The position numbers and the translations under genes were made by a program. The notes under the pieces are model-generated. The model was not told where the DNA came from, searched no databases, and saw only the letters and a program-made list of their open reading frames with translations. DNA of 14,955 nt from an uncultured Bacteroidota bacterium (GTDB lineage Bacteria; Bacteroidota; Bacteroidia; Flavobacteriales; UA16): positions 1 to 14,955 of the forward strand of contig CACAUH010000030.1 of NCBI GenBank assembly GCA_902535565.1, written 5' to 3'. Below, piece after piece: positions 1 to 6,450 of this stretch (the stretch's first letter is position 1; the number at the start of each line of letters is the position of its first letter).

Positions 1-1
1 T

Positions 2-376
2 GAAGTTGACATTCTGAGTTTGCATTGCAACCTCACCCCTGAAACCCGAGGCTTAGTCAACAGGGAATTCCTTTCTGCCTTTGCCAATCCCATTATTCTC
101 ATCAACACGTCCAGGGGTCAGGTCGTGCGAACAGCAGATTTGCTTGACGCCCTTACTGATGGCCGCGTCATCGCGGCAGGATTGGACGTCTTCGACCGAG
201 AAGCAACCGGGTTCGATGCCATCTCCCCAAGTGGTGAGGATGACGCCGTTTGGGACCGCCTGATGGCCCACCCCCGGGTACAGGTCAGCCCGCACGTGGC
301 GGGCTGGACTGAAGAGAGTTACGTGAAGTTATCTTCTGTGTTGGCAGACAAAGTGCTCGCCGAATTCAGCGCCTGA
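2..376 (+). CDS. D-isomer-specific 2-hydroxyacid dehydrogenase, C-terminal part (5' end outside window)
   Basis: The reading frame is open from base 2 to a TGA at 374-376 and gives 124 residues; the start lies left of the window. It is the C-terminal part of the NAD-binding and catalytic fold of the D-2-hydroxyacid / D-3-phosphoglycerate dehydrogenase family, which interconverts 2-hydroxy and 2-oxo acids with NAD(P)H in the cytoplasm. Three family catalytic positions are visible: Arg38 in INTSRG, Glu67 in LDVFDREATG and His98 in SPHVAGWTEESY. LSLHCNLTPETRGLVN near the left edge is the usual strand-helix before the active-site Arg. The protein ends soon after the His motif, so no ACT regulatory domain follows; this argues against a long-form SerA. 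Substrate cannot be decided: a short phosphoglycerate dehydrogenase or a glyoxylate/hydroxypyruvate reductase type both fit. It converges on the exbD gene with one base between the stop codons. Confidence 0.9.
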   Translation, partial: EVDILSLHCNLTPETRGLVNREFLSAFANPIILINTSRGQVVRTADLLDALTDGRVIAAGLDVFDREATGFDAISPSGEDDAVWDRLMAHPRVQVSPHVAGWTEESYVKLSSVLADKVLAEFSA

Positions 377-403
377 CTCAATTGGTGCGCTCGCGAGAAT
401 TCG
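361..403. other. Hairpin spanning both stop codons of convergent genes
   Basis: CGAATTC (361-367) pairs with GAATTCG (397-403) and AGCGC (368-372) pairs with GCGCT (387-391), with a five-base bulge (392-396) on the right arm. The 14-base loop holds both stop codons, TGA at 374-376 (+) and TGA at 380-378 (-). There is no T-tract on either side, so it is not a classical terminator. A role in ending or protecting two convergent transcripts is inference, and the pairing could be chance. Confidence 0.35.
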
Positions 404-839
404 CAGAGTACAACACCTTGAGTGCTGAGGCCTTTCTCAATTCCTGCTTCACGTCGGTCACCACACCCATCTTGGTGTCTTGGTCGACCTTCATGGAAAC
501 CCACATCTTGGTCTGCTCGGCTTCGGCCAACGTTAGGCGTTCGTTTTCAACCCAATCCCGAATCTGTGCCACATCGGCGAACTGATCGTTGAGTTGGATG
601 ACCGGCTCAGTGCCATAGCGCTTGTCCTGAGGGGGCCCAATGTTGATGTACCGAATCAGGTGCTTCTTTTCAATCTTGTATATCTCAGAGGCCTCGGGGC
701 GAATAACCCGCACCATTTCCTCCTCTGTTCGCAGCACGGTGGCCACCATGAAGAAGAAGAGGAGCATGAAAACGATGTCCGGCAGTGAGGCTGTGGAAAT
801 GGCCCCCGTCTCGCGCTTCTTTTTCTTGAACTTACTCAT
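378..839 (-). CDS. exbD: ExbD/TolR-family biopolymer transport protein (standard length)
   Basis: 153 residues. The family plan is a short basic cytoplasmic N-terminus (MSKFKKKKRE), one membrane helix at about residues 17-35 (SLPDIVFMLLFFFMVATV) carrying the conserved proton-path Asp21, then a periplasmic domain. ExbD works with ExbB as a proton-driven motor that energises TonB or Tol-like partners across the periplasm. The length is close to the usual 130-150 residues. The ATG (839-837) overlaps the upstream exbD stop by one base (TGATG), which suggests translational coupling. It is the last gene of the exbB operon. Which energy-transducing partner it serves cannot be read here, because no tonB is visible. 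Confidence 0.92.
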   Translation of the reverse strand: MSKFKKKKRETGAISTASLPDIVFMLLFFFMVATVLRTEEEMVRVIRPEASEIYKIEKKHLIRYINIGPPQDKRYGTEPVIQLNDQFADVAQIRDWVENERLTLAEAEQTKMWVSMKVDQDTKMGVVTDVKQELRKASALKVLYSANSRERTN

Positions 840-1591
840 CAGTAGTAGCCTTGGCTTGCATCACGTGGCTCTGCCTCGGAAATCCGCTGGGGAAACACCA
901 GGCGAATGGCCTTGATTTTGTCGAGCAGGCTCTCCTCCTTGGTGCGACCGTATCGTTCCTCAAGGGCCCCGTATGACTCGTTGAATTTGGCGATGGCCAA
1001 CTCATCCCGAAGCTCATTGACCGCGGCTTCTAACTCGTTTTGCACCTGTAGGTAGAGATCGTAAGACGTGTTGCGGTCAGTTTGAAGGCTGATGAGTGCC
1101 GAACCCGGCAATTCCCGGTAGTCGCTGCCAAACAGCGCAATGGCCTTGAGCTTATCCCGGACCTTCTCTGCGCGCTTGTCCTGCCCCGCTGCGACAAGAC
1201 TCTGCTCCAGCACCACCAAGTCGGCCTTCCGTACCCATTGACGCTCCGGATATTTCATATTGTCGTCACCGAGCACCACGTTTGGACGCTCAGGGTGAAT
1301 CAGACCTGTTCCCGTGGCAATCAAGAAATCCTTGGCGCCGTCTTTGAGTTGATCAATGGAAAGCACTTCCTTCTCAACGAGCAATTCATCGCGGAAGTTG
1401 GTTCTGACATTGTAGACATCCCCATCCTTGACCTCTTGCTGCTCCATATCCGGCGGAACCGGTGGAGGAAGCTGGCGCTTCACACCCTCATCACTGTCGA
1501 TGGTGGTGGTGACAAGCCAGAAGATCAACAACAGGAAGGCGATATCCGCCATCGACCCCGCATTGATTTCCTGAAGTTCTCTGCGTGCCAT
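839..1591 (-). CDS. exbD: ExbD/TolR-family protein with an enlarged periplasmic domain
   Basis: 250 residues, much longer than the usual ~140. The N-terminus MARRELQEINAGSMADIAF leads into one membrane helix (about 14-31) with the conserved Asp16. A proline-rich linker follows (LPPPVPPD, 41-48). The first half of the ExbD periplasmic fold appears to span 58-90. About 70 residues (91-160), rich in charged helix, separate it from the second half (SALISLQTDRNTSYDLYLQV, 164-183). A charged C-terminal tail of about 50 residues ends in QGYY. Paired exbD genes of different length after exbB are common in Bacteroidota. It starts six bases after the stop of the membrane protein gene upstream and overlaps the next exbD by one base. 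The family call is firm; the role of the insertion is unknown. Confidence 0.88.
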   Translation of the reverse strand: MARRELQEINAGSMADIAFLLLIFWLVTTTIDSDEGVKRQLPPPVPPDMEQQEVKDGDVYNVRTNFRDELLVEKEVLSIDQLKDGAKDFLIATGTGLIHPERPNVVLGDDNMKYPERQWVRKADLVVLEQSLVAAGQDKRAEKVRDKLKAIALFGSDYRELPGSALISLQTDRNTSYDLYLQVQNELEAAVNELRDELAIAKFNESYGALEERYGRTKEESLLDKIKAIRLVFPQRISEAEPRDASQGYY

Positions 1592-1597
1592 GGTCTT

Positions 1598-2050
1598 TTA
1601 CAGCCAGTTTTTGAGGATGGTCTTGCCTTCCACCACAATGATGGACACAATGGCCAAAATCCCCAAGATGTATATGAACTGAATGCTCGCGTCGGCGATT
1701 TTGACGTCCTGCTCGGTAACGACAGAGCCTCCCATGAGCATGGCCTCAGTGACGGTGGTGTCCGCCATGACCCAAGCAATCAGACCAGCAAGGAAAAACA
1801 CAGCGAAGCCGATCAAGGCGCCCATCGCCCGCTTGGGCTGGGTGATGAGCTTCTGGGAGAAATGATACAATCCGAAACCAAGGATGGCCACGACACAAAC
1901 CAAACCTGTGTAAAGGTTCAGGCTGACCAGACTCTCGACGGGACCATTGGGATCGTCACTGTTGATGGCTGACATCACCCAGAAGCAACCAAGAACAATG
2001 ATCAGGATGCGAAGGGCAATGAGGGCCGAACGGATGGAGATGGCTTTCAT
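1598..2050 (-). CDS. Four-helix inner-membrane protein of the exb operon, function unknown
   Basis: 150 residues with four predicted membrane helices at about 10-28, 42-62, 77-96 and 122-141, a short basic loop between helices 2 and 3 (KLITQPKRA) and a hydrophilic segment 97-121 between helices 3 and 4. I do not recognise a named domain. It lies 30 bases after exbB and 6 bases before the first exbD, on the same strand. A small multi-helix protein in this slot is, to my knowledge, recurrent in Bacteroidota exbB-exbD operons, so an accessory or structural role in the ExbB-ExbD complex is a reasonable inference. No signal peptide, metal site or catalytic motif is visible. The ATG at 2050 is the first in-frame methionine and has no Shine-Dalgarno sequence. 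Confidence 0.8.
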   Translation of the reverse strand: MKAISIRSALIALRILIIVLGCFWVMSAINSDDPNGPVESLVSLNLYTGLVCVVAILGFGLYHFSQKLITQPKRAMGALIGFAVFFLAGLIAWVMADTTVTEAMLMGGSVVTEQDVKIADASIQFIYILGILAIVSIIVVEGKTILKNWL

Positions 2051-2080
2051 GGTACTGCTGTTTTGCGACCGCAGAACCGA

Positions 2081-2935
2081 TCAGCCGTTCAACTTCTTCT
2101 TGTAAACGAGGTCCACGAGGTCCATGGACGCCTCCTCCATGTCGAAGACAATGCCGTCGATTTTGGAGAGGATGTAGTTGTAGAAAATCTGTAAGATGAT
2201 CGCGACGACAAGACCAGAAACTGTCGTAATCAAAGCCACTTTAATACCACCAGCAACAATGGACGCGTTGATCGTGTTGGCCTGAGCGATTTTATCGAAG
2301 GCCTCGATCATGCCAATCACCGTTCCCATGAAACCGAGCATGGGAGCCAAGGCAATGAACAGGCTGATCCAGCTCAGTCCGCGCTCCAACTTGGTGCTTT
2401 CCAGACTTCCATAATCTTCCACTGCTTTGGCAAGCTCCTCATAGCTTCCACCACTGCGGTCGAGTCCTTGGTGGAAGATGGCGGCTATCGGGCCGCGGCT
2501 GTCGGCGCAAACCGCTTTGGCAGCATCCACGCCCCCGCTGTTCAAGGCCTCTTCGACCTTGGCGAGCAAGGCTTTGGTGTTGGTGGTGGCCATGTTCAAG
2601 TATATGATGCGCTCAATGGCCAAAGCCAGACCGAAAATGAGACAGAGTACAACGAAGCTCATGAAGAGCACGCCACCCTCAATGATGCGAAGCTTAATCT
2701 GCTGACGGGCTCCCGTCACCTCCACGGTTTCTTCTGGCACAACGGCAGCCTCCTCAGACATAGAAGCATCCGCCGGAACGGCTGTGGAGTCCAACATGGC
2801 GGAATCGGCCATGGCACTATCAGGAACCATGACAATCATGGAATCTCCGGAGTTGAAAATGGTGTCTCCATCCTGTGCGGAGACCGGGGCGGCGAATAAG
2901 AGGGCCGCTGCAAAGAGGGCGAACAACTGCTTCAT
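2081..2935 (-). CDS. exbB: MotA/TolQ/ExbB proton-channel family protein with N-terminal signal peptide
   Basis: 284 residues. Residues 1-20 form a signal peptide (MKQLFALFAAALLFAAPVSA, cleavage likely before QDG), followed by an acidic, Ser/Ala/Asp-rich periplasmic stretch (21-75). Three membrane helices follow at about 85-108, 186-210 and 228-252. The family signatures are APMLGFMGTVIGMI (197-210) between the cytoplasmic domain and helix 2, and TTVSGLVVAI (237-246) in helix 3. ExbB forms the pentameric channel that couples proton flow to ExbD and TonB-type partners. It is longer than Enterobacteria ExbB (about 244) because of the secreted N-terminal region, which is usual in Bacteroidota. 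It is first in the operon; its promoter should lie in 2936-3219. Confidence 0.93.
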   Translation of the reverse strand: MKQLFALFAAALLFAAPVSAQDGDTIFNSGDSMIVMVPDSAMADSAMLDSTAVPADASMSEEAAVVPEETVEVTGARQQIKLRIIEGGVLFMSFVVLCLIFGLALAIERIIYLNMATTNTKALLAKVEEALNSGGVDAAKAVCADSRGPIAAIFHQGLDRSGGSYEELAKAVEDYGSLESTKLERGLSWISLFIALAPMLGFMGTVIGMIEAFDKIAQANTINASIVAGGIKVALITTVSGLVVAIILQIFYNYILSKIDGIVFDMEEASMDLVDLVYKKKLNG

Positions 2936-3219
2936 GGTGAAGATGTGGGTCGTGGTTGTGTCGTTGTTTGGGAGCCTAAAGACTCGCGAGGGGCGAATTT
3001 AGGCAAAGCCAAGCGCCCGTCCACCATCCACGGATATAGAGACCGAACCGTTTTCGCTGTCCCTCTAGAAGTCAAGGCCTCCAGCTGTTCTTATGTTGTC
3101 CCCACCAACCACGTCAAAGGCGTTGCAAGCCTTGGCCCTGTGCATGTGCGAAAGCCGCTTCACAAAAAATTCCGGGCTCATCCCTGCGATGACTGTCCAG
3201 CTTGCCATGAAGAGGAGAC
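2936..3219. other. Intergenic region upstream of exbB, with a possible 47-codon ORF
   Basis: This stretch lies between exbB and the terminator of tRNA-Ser and should hold the exbB promoter, but I find no convincing pair of promoter elements. On the minus strand TAAATTCG (just upstream of exbB, about 2995-3002) is a seven-of-eight match to the Bacteroidota -7 box, yet has no TTG at the right spacing. A small frame on the minus strand runs from ATG at 3208 to TAG at 3065 (47 residues, beginning MASWTVIAGMSPEFFVKRL). It has no recognised domain and no ribosome-binding signal. I treat it as unproven. No known structured RNA is recognisable. Confidence 0.3.
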
Positions 3220-3244
3220 AAAAAAACCCGCCTCAATGACGGGT
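3220..3244 (-). terminator. Rho-independent terminator after tRNA-Ser
   Basis: On the minus strand ACCCG (3244-3240) pairs with CGGGT (3230-3226) around a nine-base loop and is followed by an unbroken run of T (3226-3220 read as T). It begins seven bases after the 3' end of the tRNA. The plus strand has only CTTTTG after the stem, so the signal mainly acts on minus-strand transcripts. It separates tRNA-Ser, and any read-through from ansA, from exbB. Confidence 0.8.
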
Positions 3245-3250
3245 CTTTTG

Positions 3251-3338
3251 CGGAGAGACGGGGATTCGAACCCCGGATACCCTTTTGGAGTATACACGCT
3301 TTCCAAGCGTGCGCCTTAAGCCACTCGGCCACCTCTCC
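3251..3338 (-). tRNA. tRNA-Ser(GGA)
   Basis: An 88-base class II tRNA. The acceptor stem is GGAGAGG (3338-3332) with TCTCTCC (3258-3252), with a G-U at the last pair, and discriminator G at 3251. The anticodon stem CACGC/GCGTG closes the loop TTGGAAA, with anticodon GGA read from 3304-3302, which decodes UCC/UCU. A long variable arm (TACTCC, AAAA loop, GGGTA) is typical of serine tRNA. The T arm contains GGTTCGAATCC. The 3' CCA is not encoded (the next bases are CAAAAG), so it must be added by CCA-adding enzyme. It lies downstream of ansA on the same strand. Confidence 0.96.
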
Positions 3339-3344
3339 TTCTTA

Positions 3345-3360
3345 ACCGGGAAGCCCCGGT
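3345..3360 (-). other. Small GC-rich hairpin between ansA and tRNA-Ser
   Basis: ACCGGG (3345-3350) pairs with CCCGGT (3355-3360) around a four-base loop. It lies 83 bases after the ansA stop and seven bases before the tRNA 5' end. It lacks a T-tract. It could be a processing or stability element in the tRNA leader or a weak end for the ansA transcript; the sequence does not decide. Confidence 0.35.
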
Positions 3361-3372
3361 GATATTGGGCGT

Positions 3373-3401
3373 GCAAGGTACCCCATATTCCAACACGGCA
3401 A
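3373..3401 (-). promoter_or_regulatory. Candidate Bacteroidota-type promoter for tRNA-Ser
   Basis: On the minus strand TTG (3401-3399) is followed after 18 bases by TACCTTGC (3380-3373), close to the Bacteroidota -33 TTG / -7 TAnnTTTG pattern with two mismatches in the -7 box. Transcription from it would start about 30 bases before the tRNA. The match is imperfect, so this is a candidate only. Confidence 0.35.
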
Positions 3402-3442
3402 CAAGTCGATTTGCGTCGGGGTTCAAGAGAATCGAAATCCGA

Positions 3443-4489
3443 TCAGCGAATGGCCTCTGCTGGGGTCTGCTCACCGGCGAGCTCAAACTTAAAGGCTGCC
3501 CGCAAGCCCTCCCGTGAAGGCGACTTGGCCGCTAAGACCATCAGCTTGGTGACGGCCGCTTCCAATGTGATATCGAGACATGGCTCCACTCCAATCCTCG
3601 TGAGGCCCGCCCCAGTAACGTATCGATTCGCATCCACTGAGCCAACCGTACACTGCGTGACGTTGACCAGAAACACCCCACGCTCTTGGGCTTCGGTGAG
3701 CACCGCCAAAAACTCTGGATTCTTCGGTGCGTTTCCCGAACCGTACGTGCGCAAAACGGCCGCCCGAAGACCGGGTTGCGACAACTGATGCCTCAAAGCC
3801 CCTGAAGTCAAGCCGGGAATCAGGTGTACAATGGTCACGTTGGTGTCAAGGGTCTCATTCAATCCGGCATCTCCCTTGGGCCTGAGCAGCAAGTCTCGTC
3901 GGAATCTGACATGTACCCCCACCTCTGCAAGGGCGGGAAAATTCGGGCTAAACAACGCTTGGAATCCCTCTGCGTCTTGCTTGTGGGCGCGGTTTCCACG
4001 CATGAGTTCATCTCCGAAATAAATGACAACCTCACGGACCAAAGGTCCACGTGAAGGATCCGAGGAATCCCACTTTGAGGCAATCTCGATAGCAGTCAGC
4101 AGGTTTTCCTTGCCATCCGTCCTCAAGACTCCGATGGGCAACTGGCTCCCAGTGAGCACAACAGGCTTCGCAAAAGCCGGCAGCATGAAACTGAGAGCAC
4201 TCGCCGTGTAGGCCATGGTGTCCGTGCCGTGAAGGATGACAAACCCGTCATACCGCTCGCGTCGGAGGAACAGCAATCGCGCCAGCTCACCCCATCGTTC
4301 CGGCGTCATGTCACTGCTGTCGATGGGATCCAACGATTCAAAATCGAGCTTCACCTCAAGCGAATCGACCTCCGGAACTCGGTTTCGCAGGTGGTCGAAG
4401 TTGAGCGGCTTAAGGGCCCCTGTATCCGGATCCTCCACAGAACCAATGGTGCCCCCTGTGTATACGAGCAGAATTCGACTCGGCGTCAT
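3443..4489 (-). CDS. ansA: Type I (cytoplasmic) L-asparaginase
   Basis: 348 residues with no signal peptide. It hydrolyses L-asparagine to aspartate and ammonia. Catalytic motifs of the asparaginase/glutaminase family are intact: YTGGTIGS (10-17) with nucleophile Thr14, LHGTDTMAYT (87-95) with Thr89 and Asp90, and RGNRAHKQDAEGF with catalytic Lys170. SGNAPKNPEFL and NVTQC of the C-terminal domain are also present. Length matches bacterial AnsA (about 340). Lack of an export signal and the AnsA-like RGNR..K segment favour the cytoplasmic type I enzyme over periplasmic AnsB. The ATG (4489-4487) overlaps the tatD stop in an ATGA quartet, so translation is probably coupled. It is the last gene of the hemJ-tatD-ansA group. 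Confidence 0.95.
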   Translation of the reverse strand: MTPSRILLVYTGGTIGSVEDPDTGALKPLNFDHLRNRVPEVDSLEVKLDFESLDPIDSSDMTPERWGELARLLFLRRERYDGFVILHGTDTMAYTASALSFMLPAFAKPVVLTGSQLPIGVLRTDGKENLLTAIEIASKWDSSDPSRGPLVREVVIYFGDELMRGNRAHKQDAEGFQALFSPNFPALAEVGVHVRFRRDLLLRPKGDAGLNETLDTNVTIVHLIPGLTSGALRHQLSQPGLRAAVLRTYGSGNAPKNPEFLAVLTEAQERGVFLVNVTQCTVGSVDANRYVTGAGLTRIGVEPCLDITLEAAVTKLMVLAAKSPSREGLRAAFKFELAGEQTPAEAIR

Positions 4490-5286
4490 GAACTAATTGG
4501 ATTAAATGGAGGCAACCGGAAAAGACGTTCGGCATTGGCTGTGGTCAATTTGGCCAATTCGTCCACGGGCATCTCAAGGAGGTCTGCTACGCGCTGTGCA
4601 ATGATTGCCGTGTAGGCGGGCTCGTTTCGCTTTCCCCGGTGCGGAGCGGGAGCGAGATAAGGGCTGTCCGTTTCGAGCACAATGCGGTCTTGAGGAAGAT
4701 GGGGAAGGACCTTGTCAAGACCGCCATTTTTGAATGTGGTTACACCCCCCAAACCGAAGTAGAACCCGGGGTACCCGGCACCCTTTTCCGCTTCGGAACT
4801 GCCTCCCGTAAAGCAATGAAACACCCCCCTCAGTCCGGTGTTTATGTATTGATCCAATACGGCGAAGGTGTCCTCAAAAGCATCCCTTACATGTAAGACA
4901 ACCGGAAGGTCGCGTTCTATCGCCCAACCAATTTGGGCGTGAAATGCTTCCATTTGATGCATCCTGTTCTCCCTACCACGGAACAAATCCATTCCAATTT
5001 CTCCCACTGCCACGCAGGAGCGAGCATCCAAAGCATGGAGTATGGAAACACTTTGGGCCTTCCAATCGGCTTTGACGTGACAAGGGTGCAGGCCCATCAT
5101 GGGAAGACACCGGTCTGGAAAGGCATCGACCAAAGCCAACAGAGGCTGCACACTATCGGCATCGATGTTGGGCAACAACAGACGCTCCACCCCAACTTCA
5201 AAAGCCTGTTCCAATACGGCATCCCGGTCTGAATCAAACGCGGATGCATAGACGTGGCAATGGGTATCAATCAGGGACAACGCCAT
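4486..5286 (-). CDS. tatD: TatD-family metal-dependent hydrolase (DNase)
   Basis: 266 residues, the usual TatD length. The TIM-barrel metal ligands are all visible: His9 and His11 in DTHCH, Glu96 in VAVGEIGMDL, His132 in VVLHVRDAF, His157 in FHCFTGG and Asp207 in LETDSPYLAP. GLHPCH (65-70) and PHRGKRNEP (215-223) are further TatD signatures. Family members are cytoplasmic 3'-5' exonucleases or endonucleases acting on DNA; some act on RNA or D-tyrosyl-type substrates, so the substrate is inferred. It starts nine bases after the hemJ stop and overlaps ansA by four bases. No Shine-Dalgarno sequence precedes the ATG. Confidence 0.93.
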   Translation of the reverse strand: MALSLIDTHCHVYASAFDSDRDAVLEQAFEVGVERLLLPNIDADSVQPLLALVDAFPDRCLPMMGLHPCHVKADWKAQSVSILHALDARSCVAVGEIGMDLFRGRENRMHQMEAFHAQIGWAIERDLPVVLHVRDAFEDTFAVLDQYINTGLRGVFHCFTGGSSEAEKGAGYPGFYFGLGGVTTFKNGGLDKVLPHLPQDRIVLETDSPYLAPAPHRGKRNEPAYTAIIAQRVADLLEMPVDELAKLTTANAERLFRLPPFNPISS

Positions 5287-5295
5287 GGGTTAAAA

Positions 5296-5856
5296 TTACA
5301 CGCCAGTATTCGCCTCCCCGTTTTCTCCACTGCGCACAGATTGGTAGCGCTTGATGGCCAAGGTCAGCATCAGTGCGAGGCCGAGTATGCCAGCAACACC
5401 CCAAATCCACCCCACCGCGTCTTTGAGTACGATCAGAAACACAATGGCGATCAGAATTACAGTGGGCACTTCATTTAAAAAACGAAGGCGCATCGACGAG
5501 GCTTGAGGGCCGTCGGTCTTGCATTGGCTCAAGATTTTTGCTCCCATTACCATGTAAGCCCACAACGCAGCGACGAAGACGAGCTTCACCCACATGAAGG
5601 GCATTTGGAGCCAAACTGGATTCAGGACCACCAAGGCTAAACCGAAACCCGTCGCCAGCACACCACTTGGCAACGTGATGGCCAACCAAAGCCGCCGCTC
5701 CATGATGCGGAATTGGGGAAGGAGGATGTCGCGCTCCACAGGGGATTTGTCCATGGCCTCCCGGTGATAGATAAAGAGCCGGAACAGATAAAAAAGTCCA
5801 GCAAACCAGGTCACCACAAAAATGATGTGCAGGGCCTTTAGAACGTCGTAGGACAT
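5296..5856 (-). CDS. hemJ: Protoporphyrinogen IX oxidase, HemJ type
   Basis: 186 residues from the ATG at 5856. The frame stays open further upstream, but that extension would run through the divergent thioesterase gene and is not membrane-like, and homologues begin at this methionine. The N-terminus, with LKALHIIFVVTWFAGLFYL (residues 6-24) followed by FRLFIYH (25-31), is characteristic of HemJ, including His10, Trp17 and Arg26; Lys91 in MWVKLVF is also a typical position. About five membrane helices lie at 7-28, 57-78, 86-107, 130-147 and 149-167. HemJ oxidises protoporphyrinogen IX to protoporphyrin IX, the penultimate step of haem synthesis, at the inner membrane. It is first in the hemJ-tatD-ansA group. 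A related membrane family (CopD-like) is the alternative, less likely. Confidence 0.88.
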   Translation of the reverse strand: MSYDVLKALHIIFVVTWFAGLFYLFRLFIYHREAMDKSPVERDILLPQFRIMERRLWLAITLPSGVLATGFGLALVVLNPVWLQMPFMWVKLVFVAALWAYMVMGAKILSQCKTDGPQASSMRLRFLNEVPTVILIAIVFLIVLKDAVGWIWGVAGILGLALMLTLAIKRYQSVRSGENGEANTGV

Positions 5857-5860
5857 GGTG

Positions 5861-5893
5861 CAAAGGTGAAGGAGTGTTGCGAGATTCTCACAA
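5861..5893 (-). promoter_or_regulatory. Candidate hemJ promoter, likely giving a leaderless mRNA
   Basis: On the minus strand TTG (5893-5891) is followed after 22 bases by CACCTTTG (5868-5861), seven of eight to TAnnTTTG. Only four bases separate this box from the hemJ ATG (5856), so transcription would begin at or within a base or two of the start codon. This is a prediction from spacing only. Confidence 0.5.
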
Positions 5894-5908
5894 TGGGGCC
5901 GAGAAGTC

Positions 5909-5916
5909 GACCTTTG
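5909..5916 (+). promoter_or_regulatory. Candidate -7 box for the thioesterase gene
   Basis: GACCTTTG matches TAnnTTTG at seven of eight positions and lies 18 bases before the ATG at 5935. The nearest upstream TTG (5877-5879) is 29 bases away, too far for a standard -33 element. The short leader that follows (GTGAAAACAAACAAGG) is A-rich, as is common before Bacteroidota start codons. Confidence 0.4.
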
Positions 5917-5934
5917 CAGTGAAAACAAACAAGG

Positions 5935-6450
5935 ATGGCACTGAAGATTCGCCCCGCGAAGGACACCTTCGCCACCACTACACACATCGTTTTGCCCAAC
6001 GACACCAACGTGTTGGGCAACCTCATGGGAGGACAACTGTTGAACTGGATGGACATCGCCTCCGCGATCAGTGCCAACCGGCACTGTCGGCGGGTGGTGG
6101 TCACCGCCGCCGTGAACAACGTCTCCTTTGACCGGCCCATCCGATTGGGAGACACCGTCACCATCGAGGCCAAGGTCAGCAGGTCATTCTCCAGCTCAAT
6201 GGAGGTGTTCATGGAGGTTTTTGTGGAGGACAATGCCACCGGTGAACGGTCAAAATCCAACGAAGCGATGTACACGTTCGTCGCAGTGGACCAGCTGGGT
6301 GCCCCAATCGCTGTTCAGGAACTACTGCCGGAAACCGATGAGGAAAAACAACGGTTCAATGGCGCCCTTCGCCGCCGACAGTTGCGGCTCATCCTGGCAG
6401 GAAAAATGGCGCCAAAGGATGCAACCGAGCTCAAGGCCTTGTTTGACTGA
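5935..6450 (+). CDS. Acyl-CoA thioesterase, hotdog fold (YciA/BACH type)
   Basis: 171 residues, a single hotdog domain plus a charged C-terminal helix. The family core DTNVLGNLMGGQLLNWMDIA (23-42) contains the Asn/Gly turn and Asp40 at the end of the central helix, the position used in catalysis by YciA and ACOT7-like enzymes. VVVTAAVNNVSFDRPIRLGD (54-73) is the next strand pair that lines the acyl tunnel. It should hydrolyse acyl-CoA to free acid and CoA in the cytoplasm; chain length cannot be read from sequence. The ATG at 5935 follows an A-rich leader. The last 20 bases overlap, tail to tail, with the glycosyltransferase gene on the other strand. It is transcribed away from hemJ. Confidence 0.9.
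   Translation: MALKIRPAKDTFATTTHIVLPNDTNVLGNLMGGQLLNWMDIASAISANRHCRRVVVTAAVNNVSFDRPIRLGDTVTIEAKVSRSFSSSMEVFMEVFVEDNATGERSKSNEAMYTFVAVDQLGAPIAVQELLPETDEEKQRFNGALRRRQLRLILAGKMAPKDATELKALFD

Larger units (their letters stand above)
5859..5918. repeat. 9-bp inverted repeat in the hemJ / thioesterase divergent region
   Basis: TGCAAAGGT (5859-5867) and ACCTTTGCA (5910-5918) are perfect inverted copies 42 bases apart. Each arm holds a near-match to the -7 promoter box facing its own gene, so the repeat may simply be two divergent promoter cores with the same extended -7 sequence rather than an operator. Both readings fit. Confidence 0.6.

Noticed and set aside
388..399. CTCGCGAG palindrome as an operator site
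   Set aside because: It lies within the exbD 3' coding end and is part of the larger hairpin; nothing marks it as a binding site.
1082..1972. Long open frame on the plus strand across the exb operon
   Set aside because: It lies antisense to exbD and the membrane protein gene, both of which have clear family features; the translated frame has no recognisable domain.
3251..3338. tRNA-Ser as an integration site for a genomic island
   Set aside because: No integrase, no partial tRNA copy and no direct repeat of the tRNA 3' end is visible; the flanking genes are housekeeping.
5857..6084. Longer HemJ with a 76-residue N-terminal extension
   Set aside because: The extension overlaps the divergent thioesterase gene, is not membrane-like and precedes the methionine where the HemJ family begins.
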